Shown here: positions 25,359 to 34,117 of the stretch, in pieces
How positions within the stretch are numbered: position 1 is the stretch's first letter
Layout: the number at the start of each line of letters is the position of its first letter
Source of the DNA: Alphaproteobacteria bacterium HGW-Alphaproteobacteria-4
GTDB taxonomy: Bacteria; Pseudomonadota; Alphaproteobacteria; Rhodobacterales; Rhodobacteraceae
Assembly: GCA_002842855.1 (NCBI GenBank)
Contig: PHEE01000008.1
Span: 62,001 to 126,000 of the forward strand
DNA length: 64,000 nucleotides
Direction: 5' to 3'
Notes under the pieces: generated by a model
Databases searched by the model: none
The model's input: the letters and a program-made list of their open reading frames with translations, nothing else
Told to the model about the DNA's origin: nothing
Program-made: the position numbers and the translations under genes

Positions 25359-26060
25359 CTAGCGCTTGAACAGCACCGATTGCGCCGCCTTGTCTTTCGA
25401 CAGATCGCCGCGCAATTCGGCCCCCACTGCGCGGCCCCGCTGCACTGCGGGCCGGGCGGCCATCAGGTCAAGCCAGCGCGCAAGGTTGGGCTTGTCGTCA
25501 AGCGTCTGCTCTTGCCCCTGCCACATGCTTGCCCAAGGCCAGATCGCGAAATCGGCGATCGAAAGAAAGTCGCCCGCCACGAATTCGTTCTTGGCCAACT
25601 GCCTGTCGAGCACGCCATAAAGCCGCGCAACTTCGGCGCGGTAGCGGTCTTTCGCATAGGGCAGATCTTGCGGCGGGTCCATCGCCGGCGCGTAGCGCAA
25701 AAAGTGGTGCGCCTGCCCCGCCATCGGGCCAACTCCGCCCATCTGCCACATCAGCCATTGTTCCACCGCAATCTGCTGGCGCTCGCCTTCGCCGTAGAAC
25801 TTGCCGGTCTTGCGCGCGAGATATTGCAGAATGGCACCCGATTCGAACACCGATACCGGCGCGCCGTCGGGCCCTTCGGGGTCGACAATTGCGGGCATCC
25901 GGTTGTTGGGGGCAATCGCCAGAAAATCGGGGGCGAACTGCTCGCCTTTGCCGATGTTGATGAACCTGACCGTGTAGGGCAGCCCCATCTCTTCCAGTGC
26001 AATGGAAATTTTCCAGCCGTTCGGCGTGGGCCAGTAGTAAAGCTCGATCGCGGCAGTCAT
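25359..26060 (-). CDS. glutathione S-transferase family protein (YfcG/Ure2-like)
   Basis: A 233-residue GST. The thioredoxin-fold N-terminal domain starts IELYYWPTPNGWKISIALEEMG, with the PNGWK segment of the nu/Ure2-like class that uses backbone and asparagine contacts rather than a Tyr/Cys nucleophile. It continues to NNRMPAIVDPEG and FESGAILQYLARKTG, the glutathione-binding motifs. The all-helical C-terminal domain has FLSIADFAIWPWASMW. The ATG at 26060 was chosen for its GGGAG at six bases; an ATG two codons earlier abuts it. It is likely a disulfide-bond reductase or detoxification enzyme and diverges from metZ. Confidence 0.9.
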   Translation of the reverse strand: MTAAIELYYWPTPNGWKISIALEEMGLPYTVRFINIGKGEQFAPDFLAIAPNNRMPAIVDPEGPDGAPVSVFESGAILQYLARKTGKFYGEGERQQIAVEQWLMWQMGGVGPMAGQAHHFLRYAPAMDPPQDLPYAKDRYRAEVARLYGVLDRQLAKNEFVAGDFLSIADFAIWPWASMWQGQEQTLDDKPNLARWLDLMAARPAVQRGRAVGAELRGDLSKDKAAQSVLFKR

Positions 26061-26195
26061 TGGCATCTCCCATGGGTTTCTTCCAAAATGGCACGCGGGG
26101 CGGCACTTGCAAGGGCTCGCGTGTTGACCCTGCGCCAGCGCCGCGCTACGCCGCGACCTGCGGCGCGCTGCCGCAGCCATGCCCCGGAGGCCCCG

Positions 26196-27371
26196 ATGTC
26201 TGACTGGAAACCCCGCACCAAACTTGTCCATACCGGCGCGCTGCGCAGCCAGTTTGGCGAGATGGCCGAGGCGATCTACCTCACGCAGGGGTTTGTCTAC
26301 GAGAGCGCCGAGGCGGCCGAGGCGCGTTTCATCGACTCCGCGCGCAACGAATTCATCTATGCCCGTTATGGCAACCCCACCGTGCGGATGTTTGAAGACC
26401 GCATCGCTGCGATCGAGGGCACCGAAGATGCCTTTGCGATGGCCTCTGGCATGGCGGCGGTCAACGCTTCGCTGACCGCCATTCTGAAAGCGGGCGATCA
26501 TGTCGTGGCGGCGCGGGCGCTGTTTGGGTCGTGCCTGTTCGTGCTCGAAATTCTGGGCCGTTTCGGGGTGCGGGTAACGCTGGTCGATGGCCTTGATCTG
26601 GCCGCTTGGGCCGCCGCGATCACGCCCGATACCAAGGCGGTATTCTTTGAAAGCGTGTCGAACCCGACGCTGGAGGTGATCGACATCGCCGCCGTGGCGC
26701 GCCTTGCCCATGCCGTTGGCGCGCTGGTCATCGTCGATAACGTCTTTGCCACCCCGGTGGATAGCCGCGCGGTCGAGCTTGGTGCCGATGTCGTGGTCTA
26801 TTCCGCGACCAAACACATCGACGGCAGCGGGCGCTGCCTTGGCGGCGTCGTTTGCGGCAGCCGCCACTACATTCGCGGCCCGCTGGAAACCTATGTCAAG
26901 CATACCGGCGCGGCGCTCAGCCCGTTCAACGCCTGGGTGCTGCTGAACGGCATGCAGACGCTCGATCTGCGGGTGCGCGCGCAGGTGGCCAGCGCGCAAG
27001 CGGTGGCCGAGGCGGTGGCCGGCCACGCCAAGGTTGCCAGCACCATTTACCCCGGCCTTCCCGGCCACCCGCAACACGCCCTTGCGATGGCGCAGATGGG
27101 CGCGGGGGGCACCATTGTGTCGCTTGACCTCAAGGGGGGGCAGGCAGCGGCATTTGCCTTTCTCAATGCGCTCAAGATCATGCTGATCTCGAACAACCTT
27201 GGCGATGCGCGCTCCATTGCCACGCACCCCGCCACCACCACCCACCAACGCCTGCCCGCCGAGCAAAAGGCGCTGCTGGGCATCACCCCCGGCCTCGTGC
27301 GCATATCGCTGGGGATCGAGGATACGGGCGACCTTGTGGCAGACGTGCTCGGCGCGCTTGGAGTGATCTGA
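26196..27371 (+). CDS. metZ: O-succinylhomoserine sulfhydrylase
   Basis: A 391-residue PLP enzyme of the Cys/Met metabolism family that makes homocysteine from O-succinylhomoserine and sulfide. Seen are IYLTQGFVYESAEAAE near the N-terminus, RYGNPTVRMFEDRIAAIEGTE, the cofactor aspartate in VIVDNVFATPV and the Schiff-base lysine in VYSATKHIDGSGRCLGG. The LTQGFVYE and GRCLGG forms favour MetZ over cystathionine gamma-synthase, but discrimination from O-acetylhomoserine-using relatives rests on similarity. The start at 26196 has CCGGAGG upstream. folE2 follows on the same strand after 84 bases. Confidence 0.9.
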   Translation: MSDWKPRTKLVHTGALRSQFGEMAEAIYLTQGFVYESAEAAEARFIDSARNEFIYARYGNPTVRMFEDRIAAIEGTEDAFAMASGMAAVNASLTAILKAGDHVVAARALFGSCLFVLEILGRFGVRVTLVDGLDLAAWAAAITPDTKAVFFESVSNPTLEVIDIAAVARLAHAVGALVIVDNVFATPVDSRAVELGADVVVYSATKHIDGSGRCLGGVVCGSRHYIRGPLETYVKHTGAALSPFNAWVLLNGMQTLDLRVRAQVASAQAVAEAVAGHAKVASTIYPGLPGHPQHALAMAQMGAGGTIVSLDLKGGQAAAFAFLNALKIMLISNNLGDARSIATHPATTTHQRLPAEQKALLGITPGLVRISLGIEDTGDLVADVLGALGVI

Positions 27372-27455
27372 TCGGGCCGCTCGCGCGTATCCTGTTGCGA
27401 AACGCCCCAAGGCCACCCACATTGGCTGGTCTGGGCGCCGCACCGGGAGAGCGCG

Positions 27456-28553
<1,098 letters not shown>

Positions 28554-28559
28554 GCGCCT

Positions 28560-28584
28560 TGCCCGGCACCATCGGCGCCGGGCA
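28560..28584. terminator. hairpin between convergent folE2 and the FadJ-type gene
   Basis: An 8-base-pair stem TGCCCGGC (28560-28567) / GCCGGGCA (28577-28584) with a nine-base loop lies in the 46-base gap between two convergent genes. T-content downstream is low in both directions, so efficiency is uncertain. Confidence 0.5.
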
Positions 28585-28599
28585 GCTTTGCGGGGGCGG

Positions 28600-30792
28600 T
28601 CAGGCCGCCTTCGCGGCGCCGAAACGGCCGTAGAAACTTTGCCCCTTCTCGGCCATATCGCGCAGCAGCGCAGGTGTTGCAAAGCGCGCGCCATGCGCAG
28701 CGGCCAGCGCATCGCACAGCCCGACCGCGCGCGGCCCCCCGATGATGTCAAGCCAAGCGAACGGCCCGCCTGACCACGGCGCAAAGCCCCAGCCCAGAAT
28801 GGCGCCCACATCGCCCTCGCGAATATCGGTCAGTACGCCCTCTTCCAGTGCCCGCACCGCCTCCAGCACTTGCGCGAACAGCAACCGGTGCTGCACCTCG
28901 GTCAGTTCGGGTTGCTCCTCCGCCTCGGGGTAGCGCGCCGCCAGGCCATCCCAAAGCCCCTCGCGCTTGCCCGCCGCGTCATAGGCATAAAAACCCGCAT
29001 TGGCCTTTTTGCCCATCCGGCCCTGATCGGCCATCCAGAACAGCACCTCATCAACCGCGCCATCGGGGTAGGCATCGCCCATTGCCGCGCGGGTTGCCTT
29101 GGCGATCTTCACGCCAAGGTCGATCGAGGTTTCATCGACCAGTTGCAGTGGCCCCAAGGGCATGCCCACCAGCTTTGCCGCATTTTCGATCAGCACCGGG
29201 TTCACACCCTCGGCCACCATCCGGATGCCTTCGTTGATGTAGGGAATGATGCAACGGTTGGCGTAGAAAAACCGCGCATCGTTGACCACGATCGGCGTCT
29301 TGCGGATCTGGCGCACGAAATCGAGCGCCTTGGCCACCGCCACATCGCCCGTTTCGCTGCCCTTGATGATCTCGACCAGCGCCATCTTGTCGACCGGGCT
29401 GAAGAAGTGAATGCCGATGAACTGCCCGGGCCGCGTGCTGGCCTTGGCAAGGTGCGAGATCGGCAGCGTCGAGGTGTTGGTGGCAAAAACTGCCGATGAA
29501 GGGATCACGGCTTCCGCCTTGGCGGTGACACCCGCCTTAACCCCGACATCTTCAAACACCGCTTCCACGATCAGGTCGCACCCTTCAAGCATCGCGTAAT
29601 CGGTGGTGGCGGTGATGCGGCCCAGCACTTCCGCCTTTTTCTCGGCGGTCAGCTTGCGTCGCTGCACAGCCTTGTCGAGCAGCACTTCGGAATAGGCCTT
29701 GCCTTTGTCGGCGGCCTCTTGCGCGGCGTCGATCAGCACCACCGAAATACCCGCCTGCGCCGCCACATAGGCAATGCCCGCGCCCATCATGCCGGCGCCA
29801 AGCACGCCGAGTTTCTTCACCGTCTGGTCGGGCACCTTCGGCCGGTTCGCGCCTTTTTCCAGCGCCTCCTTGTTGATGAACAGGCTCCGGATCATCGCGC
29901 CCGACGAGGGGTTCATCATCACATTGGTGAACCAGCGCGCCTCAATCTTCAGCGCGGTGTCAAAGGGCACCAGCGCGCCTTCGTAAACCGCCGCCAGCAG
30001 CGCCTTGGCCGCCGGGTAAACCCCCATCGTCTTGCCATGCACCATGGCGGATGCGCCGACAAAGGTCATGAACCCCGCCGCGTGGTAGGGCGCGCCACCG
30101 GGCATCTTGTAGCCCTTGGCGTCCCACGGCTTGACCAGATCGGCGTCGGTCGCCGCCAGCACCCAGGCATGCGCGGCCGCCACCGGGTCGGCCACCACCT
30201 CGTCAATGATCCCCGCCGCCTTGGCCGCCTTGGGGTCGCTCAGCTTGCCTTCGAGCAAGAACGGTGCCGCCGCCATCGCGCCCAGTTTGCGCGCCAGCCG
30301 CGTGGTGCCGCCCGCGCCGGGGAAAATGCCGACCATGATTTCGGGCAACCCGATCTTCGCCTTGGGGTTGTCGGCGGCAAAGATGCGGTGGCACGCAAGC
30401 GGCAACTCAAGGCCAATGCCCAGCGCGGTGCCCGGCAGCGCCGCTGCAATCGGCTTGCCGCCTTTCAGGGTTTTCGGGTCCATCCCCGCGCGCTCGATCT
30501 TGCGCAGAATGGCGTGCATCGCCATCACGCCCTCAAAAAGCCCGCGCGCCGGTTCCGCCCCCGCATCGTCCTTCATCTTGGCGATCACGTTCAGGTCCAT
30601 ACCCCCGGCAAAATCCTTTTTGCCGCTGGTGATGACCACCCCCTTCACCGCCTTGTCGGCAAGGGCCGCATCGACAAAGCCGCTCAGTTCGGCAAACCCC
30701 GCAAGGCTCATCACGTTCATCGACTTGCCCGGAACGTCCCAGGTGATGGTGGCAACGCCTTCGGCGTCAACGGCATAGGTGAAATCGGTCAT
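28600..30792 (-). CDS. bifunctional enoyl-CoA hydratase / 3-hydroxyacyl-CoA dehydrogenase (FadJ/FadB type)
   Basis: A 730-residue beta-oxidation multienzyme. The N-terminal crotonase domain (residues ~1-190) has both catalytic glutamates, in GTALGIGLELPLACH and GLPEIMVGIFPGAGGTTRL. A linker leads to the NAD-binding domain (from ~305, KLGVLGAGMMGAGIAYVAAQAG) and the dehydrogenase active site IGIHFFSPVDKMALVEI. The C-terminal domain contains VDEVLFWMADQGRMGKKANAGFY. Together they perform hydration and NAD-dependent oxidation of acyl-CoAs. It is the last of four coupled genes (thiolase, cupin, cupin, this gene), its ATG overlapping the preceding stop. Confidence 0.95.
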   Translation of the reverse strand: MTDFTYAVDAEGVATITWDVPGKSMNVMSLAGFAELSGFVDAALADKAVKGVVITSGKKDFAGGMDLNVIAKMKDDAGAEPARGLFEGVMAMHAILRKIERAGMDPKTLKGGKPIAAALPGTALGIGLELPLACHRIFAADNPKAKIGLPEIMVGIFPGAGGTTRLARKLGAMAAAPFLLEGKLSDPKAAKAAGIIDEVVADPVAAAHAWVLAATDADLVKPWDAKGYKMPGGAPYHAAGFMTFVGASAMVHGKTMGVYPAAKALLAAVYEGALVPFDTALKIEARWFTNVMMNPSSGAMIRSLFINKEALEKGANRPKVPDQTVKKLGVLGAGMMGAGIAYVAAQAGISVVLIDAAQEAADKGKAYSEVLLDKAVQRRKLTAEKKAEVLGRITATTDYAMLEGCDLIVEAVFEDVGVKAGVTAKAEAVIPSSAVFATNTSTLPISHLAKASTRPGQFIGIHFFSPVDKMALVEIIKGSETGDVAVAKALDFVRQIRKTPIVVNDARFFYANRCIIPYINEGIRMVAEGVNPVLIENAAKLVGMPLGPLQLVDETSIDLGVKIAKATRAAMGDAYPDGAVDEVLFWMADQGRMGKKANAGFYAYDAAGKREGLWDGLAARYPEAEEQPELTEVQHRLLFAQVLEAVRALEEGVLTDIREGDVGAILGWGFAPWSGGPFAWLDIIGGPRAVGLCDALAAAHGARFATPALLRDMAEKGQSFYGRFGAAKAA

Positions 30793-31259
30793 GTCGGGGT
30801 TCCTCCGCTGCGGGGCCTGCCATCGGCGTGCATGTAGCGCCGGGCCGCGCCCTCCTTGTGGGTGATAAGATCGTGGTCGGGGTAGTGAATGGTATCGGCG
30901 TGATTGCGGGTGCCGATCACCAGATAGCGCGCCTCGGCTGTGCCGCGGTTTTCAAGGCGATGCCCGATGGGCAGCCCGGCAGGCCAGGCGGCGCAATCGC
31001 CCGCCGTCAGGGTGGTTTCGCTGTCTTCCACCAGCACCACCTCGCCCGCCAGCACATAGACCATCTCGTCCTCGGTCTCGTGCCAATGGCGAAACGATGA
31101 TCGGCTGCCGGGTGGAAGCACCTCGATGAAGGCGCCAAACTGCGTCAACCCGCCGGGGTCGGACAGAAGTTGATAGGCATAGGGCCCGTTGCCCGCCCCA
31201 AGGATCGGGTGCGGTGCATCTTCGGCGCGCGCGAATGGGGGCAGGGCGACCTTCGGCAT
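30789..31259 (-). CDS. cupin domain protein (second of a tandem pair)
   Basis: A 156-residue single-domain cupin. The metal-binding motif 1 is visible as FRHWHETEDEMVYVLAGEV, with HxH and glutamate, and motif 2 as PIGHRLENRGTAEARYLVIG. It shares its overall sequence order (LTQFGA, SSxRHWH, DCAAxPAG, EARxLVxGT) with the gene upstream and is clearly its paralogue. It starts inside that gene's stop codon (TGATG), and its own stop overlaps the start of the FadJ-type gene (ATGA). Function unknown; placement inside a beta-oxidation operon suggests a role with acyl-CoA substrates or in sensing. Confidence 0.85.
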   Translation of the reverse strand: MPKVALPPFARAEDAPHPILGAGNGPYAYQLLSDPGGLTQFGAFIEVLPPGSRSSFRHWHETEDEMVYVLAGEVVLVEDSETTLTAGDCAAWPAGLPIGHRLENRGTAEARYLVIGTRNHADTIHYPDHDLITHKEGAARRYMHADGRPRSGGTPT

Positions 31260-31735
31260 CAGCGCGGCTCCGGCGGCAGGTAGGGCGCGCCGTCCTTGCG
31301 GGTGAAGGTGGCGCGGCCGCCCTCGAGCGTTACCACCAGGTCGATGTCGGAATAGGTTGCCACCTCGCGCGGTGCCTTGGTGCCAACCACCAGAAACCGC
31401 GCCTCGGTGCCCGAGCGGTTGATGAAATGGTGCCCGTCGGCCACCCCCGCCGGAAAGGCCGCGCAATCGCCCGCCCGCATCACGGTCTCGCCCGCGTCCT
31501 GCACCAGCACACATTCGCCCAGTGTCACCATGACGAATTCGTCCTCGTTCTGGTGCCAGTGGCGCAGGCTTGATAGCGCCCCCGGTTGCAGAATGACAAG
31601 GTTGGCACCGAACTGCGTCAGCCCGCCCGCCTCGCCCAGCCGCAGGCTCGACCGCCCCGCCATCATCGCACCGTAGGGCGCGGGGTAGATCGAACCGGTT
31701 TTCAGCGGTGCCCGGCTTTGGTCGATGACGCCCAT
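31259..31735 (-). CDS. cupin domain protein (first of a tandem pair)
   Basis: A 158-residue cupin with motif 1 LRHWHQNEDEFVMVTLGECV and motif 2 ADGHHFINRSGTEARFLVVG, both compatible with binding a divalent metal. The ATG at 31735 overlaps the thiolase stop (TGATG), and the stop overlaps the start of the second cupin. The two cupins differ mainly in their N-terminal 30 and C-terminal 30 residues. Enzymes, isomerases and regulators all use this fold, so the activity is open; the arrangement shows a local tandem duplication retained in the operon. Confidence 0.85.
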   Translation of the reverse strand: MGVIDQSRAPLKTGSIYPAPYGAMMAGRSSLRLGEAGGLTQFGANLVILQPGALSSLRHWHQNEDEFVMVTLGECVLVQDAGETVMRAGDCAAFPAGVADGHHFINRSGTEARFLVVGTKAPREVATYSDIDLVVTLEGGRATFTRKDGAPYLPPEPR

Positions 31736-32946
31736 CACACCCTCTCGATGATCGTCGCCACACCCATGCCACTGGCGATGCAGAGCGTGGCCAGGCCGAT
31801 GCCCTTGCCGCTGCGCTCCAGCTCATCGAGGAGCGTGCCGATGATCATGGCTCCTGTGGCGCCCAGCGGGTGGCCCATGGCAATCGCGCCGCCGTTGACG
31901 TTGACCTTGTCGGGCGAAACGTCAAACGCCTGCATGAAGCGCAGCACGACGCTGGCGAAGGCTTCGTTGACCTCAAAGAGGTCGATGTCGGAAATGCTCA
32001 TGCCCGCGTCCCGCAAGATCTTTTCGGTCACCGGCACCGGGCCGGTCAGCATGATCGTGGGGTCGGTGCCGATCTTGGCGTTGGCGCGAATGCGGGCCCG
32101 GGGCTTCAGGCCCCAGGTCTTGCCGAACGCGGCATTGCCCACCAGAATTGCCGCCGCACCATCGACGATGCCGCTTGAGTTGCCCGCGTGGTGCACATGG
32201 TTGATATGGTCAAGGTGCGGGTATTTCATCATCGCCACCTTGTCGAACCCCGGCATCACCTCGCCCATGTCCTTGAAGGCGGGCTTGAGGGCCGCAAGGG
32301 TTTCCAGCGTGGTCTCGGGGCGGATGTATTCATCGCGCGCCAGTATCACCACGCCGTTCTGATCAACCACCGGCACGATCGAGCGGGCAAAGCGCCCCTC
32401 TTTCCAGGCCTGCGCCGCGCGGCGCTGGCTTTCGGCGGCGAGCGCATCGACATCACTGCGCGAAAACCCGTATTCGGTGGCGATCACATCGGCCGAAATG
32501 CCCTGCGGCACGAAATAGGTCTTCATCGCCAAGGTCGGGTCCACCGCAATCGCGGCACCATCGCTGCCCATTGCCACCCGGCTCATCATCTCGACGCCAC
32601 CGGCAATATAGGCCTGACCCGCACCACCCCGCACCTGGTTGGCGGCAAGGTTCACCGCCTCCATGCCGCTTGCACAAAAGCGGTTGATGGCAAGGCCGGG
32701 GATGCTTTCGTCGAGGTCGGAGAGCAGCACCGCCGAGCGCGCCAGGCAGCCGCCCTGCTCGCCCACCTGGGTGACATTGCCCCAGATCACATCCTCGACC
32801 GCGTGGCCGTCAAGCCCGCTTCGTGCCTTCACGGCATTCAAAAGCCGCGCCGAAAGCGCGACCGAGGTGACTTCATGCAGCGCGCCATCCGGGCGGCCCT
32901 TGCCACGCGGGGTGCGGACGGCATCGTAGATATAGGCTTCGGTCAT
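31735..32946 (-). CDS. acetyl-CoA C-acyltransferase (thiolase)
   Basis: A 403-residue thiolase that cleaves 3-ketoacyl-CoA with CoA, the last step of beta-oxidation. The acyl-accepting cysteine is in INRFCASGMEAVNLAANQ; the C-terminal catalytic residues are the histidine of NGGAIAMGHPLGATGA and the second cysteine in LCIASGMGVATII. The start MTEAYIYDAVRTPRGKGRPDG is typical of FadA/PcaF-like degradative thiolases. It is first in the coupled set thiolase-cupin-cupin-FadJ type. The glutathione transferase gene upstream ends ten bases before it and probably belongs to the same transcript. Confidence 0.93.
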   Translation of the reverse strand: MTEAYIYDAVRTPRGKGRPDGALHEVTSVALSARLLNAVKARSGLDGHAVEDVIWGNVTQVGEQGGCLARSAVLLSDLDESIPGLAINRFCASGMEAVNLAANQVRGGAGQAYIAGGVEMMSRVAMGSDGAAIAVDPTLAMKTYFVPQGISADVIATEYGFSRSDVDALAAESQRRAAQAWKEGRFARSIVPVVDQNGVVILARDEYIRPETTLETLAALKPAFKDMGEVMPGFDKVAMMKYPHLDHINHVHHAGNSSGIVDGAAAILVGNAAFGKTWGLKPRARIRANAKIGTDPTIMLTGPVPVTEKILRDAGMSISDIDLFEVNEAFASVVLRFMQAFDVSPDKVNVNGGAIAMGHPLGATGAMIIGTLLDELERSGKGIGLATLCIASGMGVATIIERV

Positions 32947-32956
32947 GGTTTCCTCC

Positions 32957-33595
32957 TCAGGCCCGGTCGGCAGGGCTGCCGGGCATCAAATCGTATGGGC
33001 TTTTCCAGCCGGGCAGGGCGGCGATGTGCCCCAGCCAGCGGTCGATATGGGGCCAGTCGGCGCGTTCGAACCCGAACGGCTCGGGGTAGAACAGATAGCC
33101 GCAGCAGGCGGTGTCGGCGATGGTGGCCCCGGGGCCGACGATCCAGGCGTGGTTGGCCAGATGGCCGTCGAGCACCTTGTAGGCGCTTTTCAGGCGGCCC
33201 TGCAGCCAGGCGATCACCTGCGGCTGGCGCTTTTCCTTAGGCAGGAAGTTCATCATGAAACGCAGGGTGCCCGCCTGGCTTGAGAGCTTGTGGTTATCCC
33301 AGAGCACCCAGCGCAAGATCTCGCGCCGCTCGGCCGCCGACTTGCCGCAGAGCTTCGAGGTTTTCGATGAGACATAGTCCTGAATGATGCCTGACTGGCT
33401 CAGCACCACCTCGCCATCAACCAGCACCGGCGCCTCGCCCATTTCATTCAGCGCCCGAAACGCAGGGGTGCGGGTTTCGCCGTTGAAGTAATCGACAAAG
33501 ACCGGCTCCCATTCGAAATCGGCCAGCTGCATCGTCAGCGCTGCCTTGTAGGAATTGCCGGATTCGCCAAAGCAATAGAGTTTCGCGGCCATCAT
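32957..33595 (-). CDS. glutathione S-transferase family protein
   Basis: A 212-residue GST. The N-terminal thioredoxin fold begins AKLYCFGESGNSYKAALTMQLAD; a serine in GNSYK is the likely glutathione-activating residue. The glutathione-binding GEAPVLVDGEVVLSQSGIIQDYV follows. The C-terminal helical domain has IVGPGATIADTACCGYLFY. The start at 33595 (ATG-ATG) follows AAAGGA. It sits immediately upstream of the thiolase with a ten-base gap, so it is probably part of the beta-oxidation transcript, perhaps handling electrophilic enoyl intermediates; that role is inference. Confidence 0.87.
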   Translation of the reverse strand: MMAAKLYCFGESGNSYKAALTMQLADFEWEPVFVDYFNGETRTPAFRALNEMGEAPVLVDGEVVLSQSGIIQDYVSSKTSKLCGKSAAERREILRWVLWDNHKLSSQAGTLRFMMNFLPKEKRQPQVIAWLQGRLKSAYKVLDGHLANHAWIVGPGATIADTACCGYLFYPEPFGFERADWPHIDRWLGHIAALPGWKSPYDLMPGSPADRA

Positions 33596-33619
33596 CTGTT
33601 CCTTTGGGTTGCCGCAAGG

Positions 33620-33671
33620 GCGGGGGTTTCACACCCCCGCGCCCCCGTGGGGTATTTTCGCAATGAAGAAA
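33620..33671 (+). repeat. composite intergenic element, copy A (hairpin plus conserved tail)
   Basis: An 8-base-pair stem GCGGGGGT/ACCCCCGC (33620-33640) is followed by CCCCCGTGGGGTATTTTCG and CAATGAAGAA. The tail from CCCCCG to GAAGAA matches copy C (39354-39404, opposite strand) at all but three of 29 positions, and the core matches copy B. No gene reads into it on the plus strand. See the finding on this element. Confidence 0.75.
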
Positions 33672-33819
33672 CACGATTTGTTAACCATACCGCCGCAAAA
33701 TGGTTCCTGCGGTACAGGCTGGGGAGCCGATGACCGCCAATGGAGAAGTCGCGCCGCCACCCGTGGCAAGCACCCGTGAGGATCGGGACGACAGGGGTGG
33801 CGGGGCGCACCGCACTTGA

Positions 33820-33841
33820 TTTCTTCATTGTCCAAATACCC
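33820..33841 (-). repeat. intergenic element core, copy B
   Basis: On the minus strand the core reads GGGTATTTGGACAATGAAGA plus AA, 17 bases after the stop of the small gene at 33859-34071. It lacks the GC hairpin seen with copies A and C. Together with copy A it forms an inverted pair flanking 148 bases of non-coding sequence (33672-33819). Confidence 0.65.
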
Positions 33842-33858
33842 ATGCGACCTCTCCGTTT

Positions 33859-34071
33859 TCACGCCTTGCGGTCATCGAGTTCCGCCTGAAACAGCTTCAG
33901 CCGGGCCGCGAGGTTTTCCTTGTGCGTCACCGAACCGAAATGCTCGAAAAGGAACACCAGTGCTTCATCGGTGCTGAGTTGCGCCTCGTCGGCAAAGCGG
34001 GTCAGCACCCGGTAGGCGTCGTTGGTAAGGGCCACCGGAAAGCGGCGAGTCAGGCGCAAGCGTTTGGGCAT
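33859..34071 (-). CDS. small conserved-looking protein, possibly ribbon-helix-helix-like
   Basis: A 70-residue basic N-terminal, acidic C-terminal protein: MPKRLRLTRRFPVALTNDAY, then two predicted helices (YRVLTRFADEAQLSTDEALVFLFEHF and ENLAARLKLFQAELDD). A short basic strand followed by two helices is the shape of ribbon-helix-helix DNA-binding proteins, but I cannot confirm the family. The ATG at 34071 has AGGGAGAAG upstream, which fixes the start. It sits 46 bases after the acyl-CoA dehydrogenase gene and is probably co-transcribed with it. Confidence 0.6.
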   Translation of the reverse strand: MPKRLRLTRRFPVALTNDAYRVLTRFADEAQLSTDEALVFLFEHFGSVTHKENLAARLKLFQAELDDRKA

Positions 34072-34117
34072 GGCTTCTCCCTTCCATGCGGGGGCGGGAA
34101 TGCCGCCCCCGGCGAGG

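Noticed and set aside
26061-26195. Possible SAM riboswitch in front of metZ.
   Set aside because: The leader is short and GC-rich, and I could not fit SAM-II, SAM-V or SAM/SAH consensus elements. A covariance-model search would settle it.
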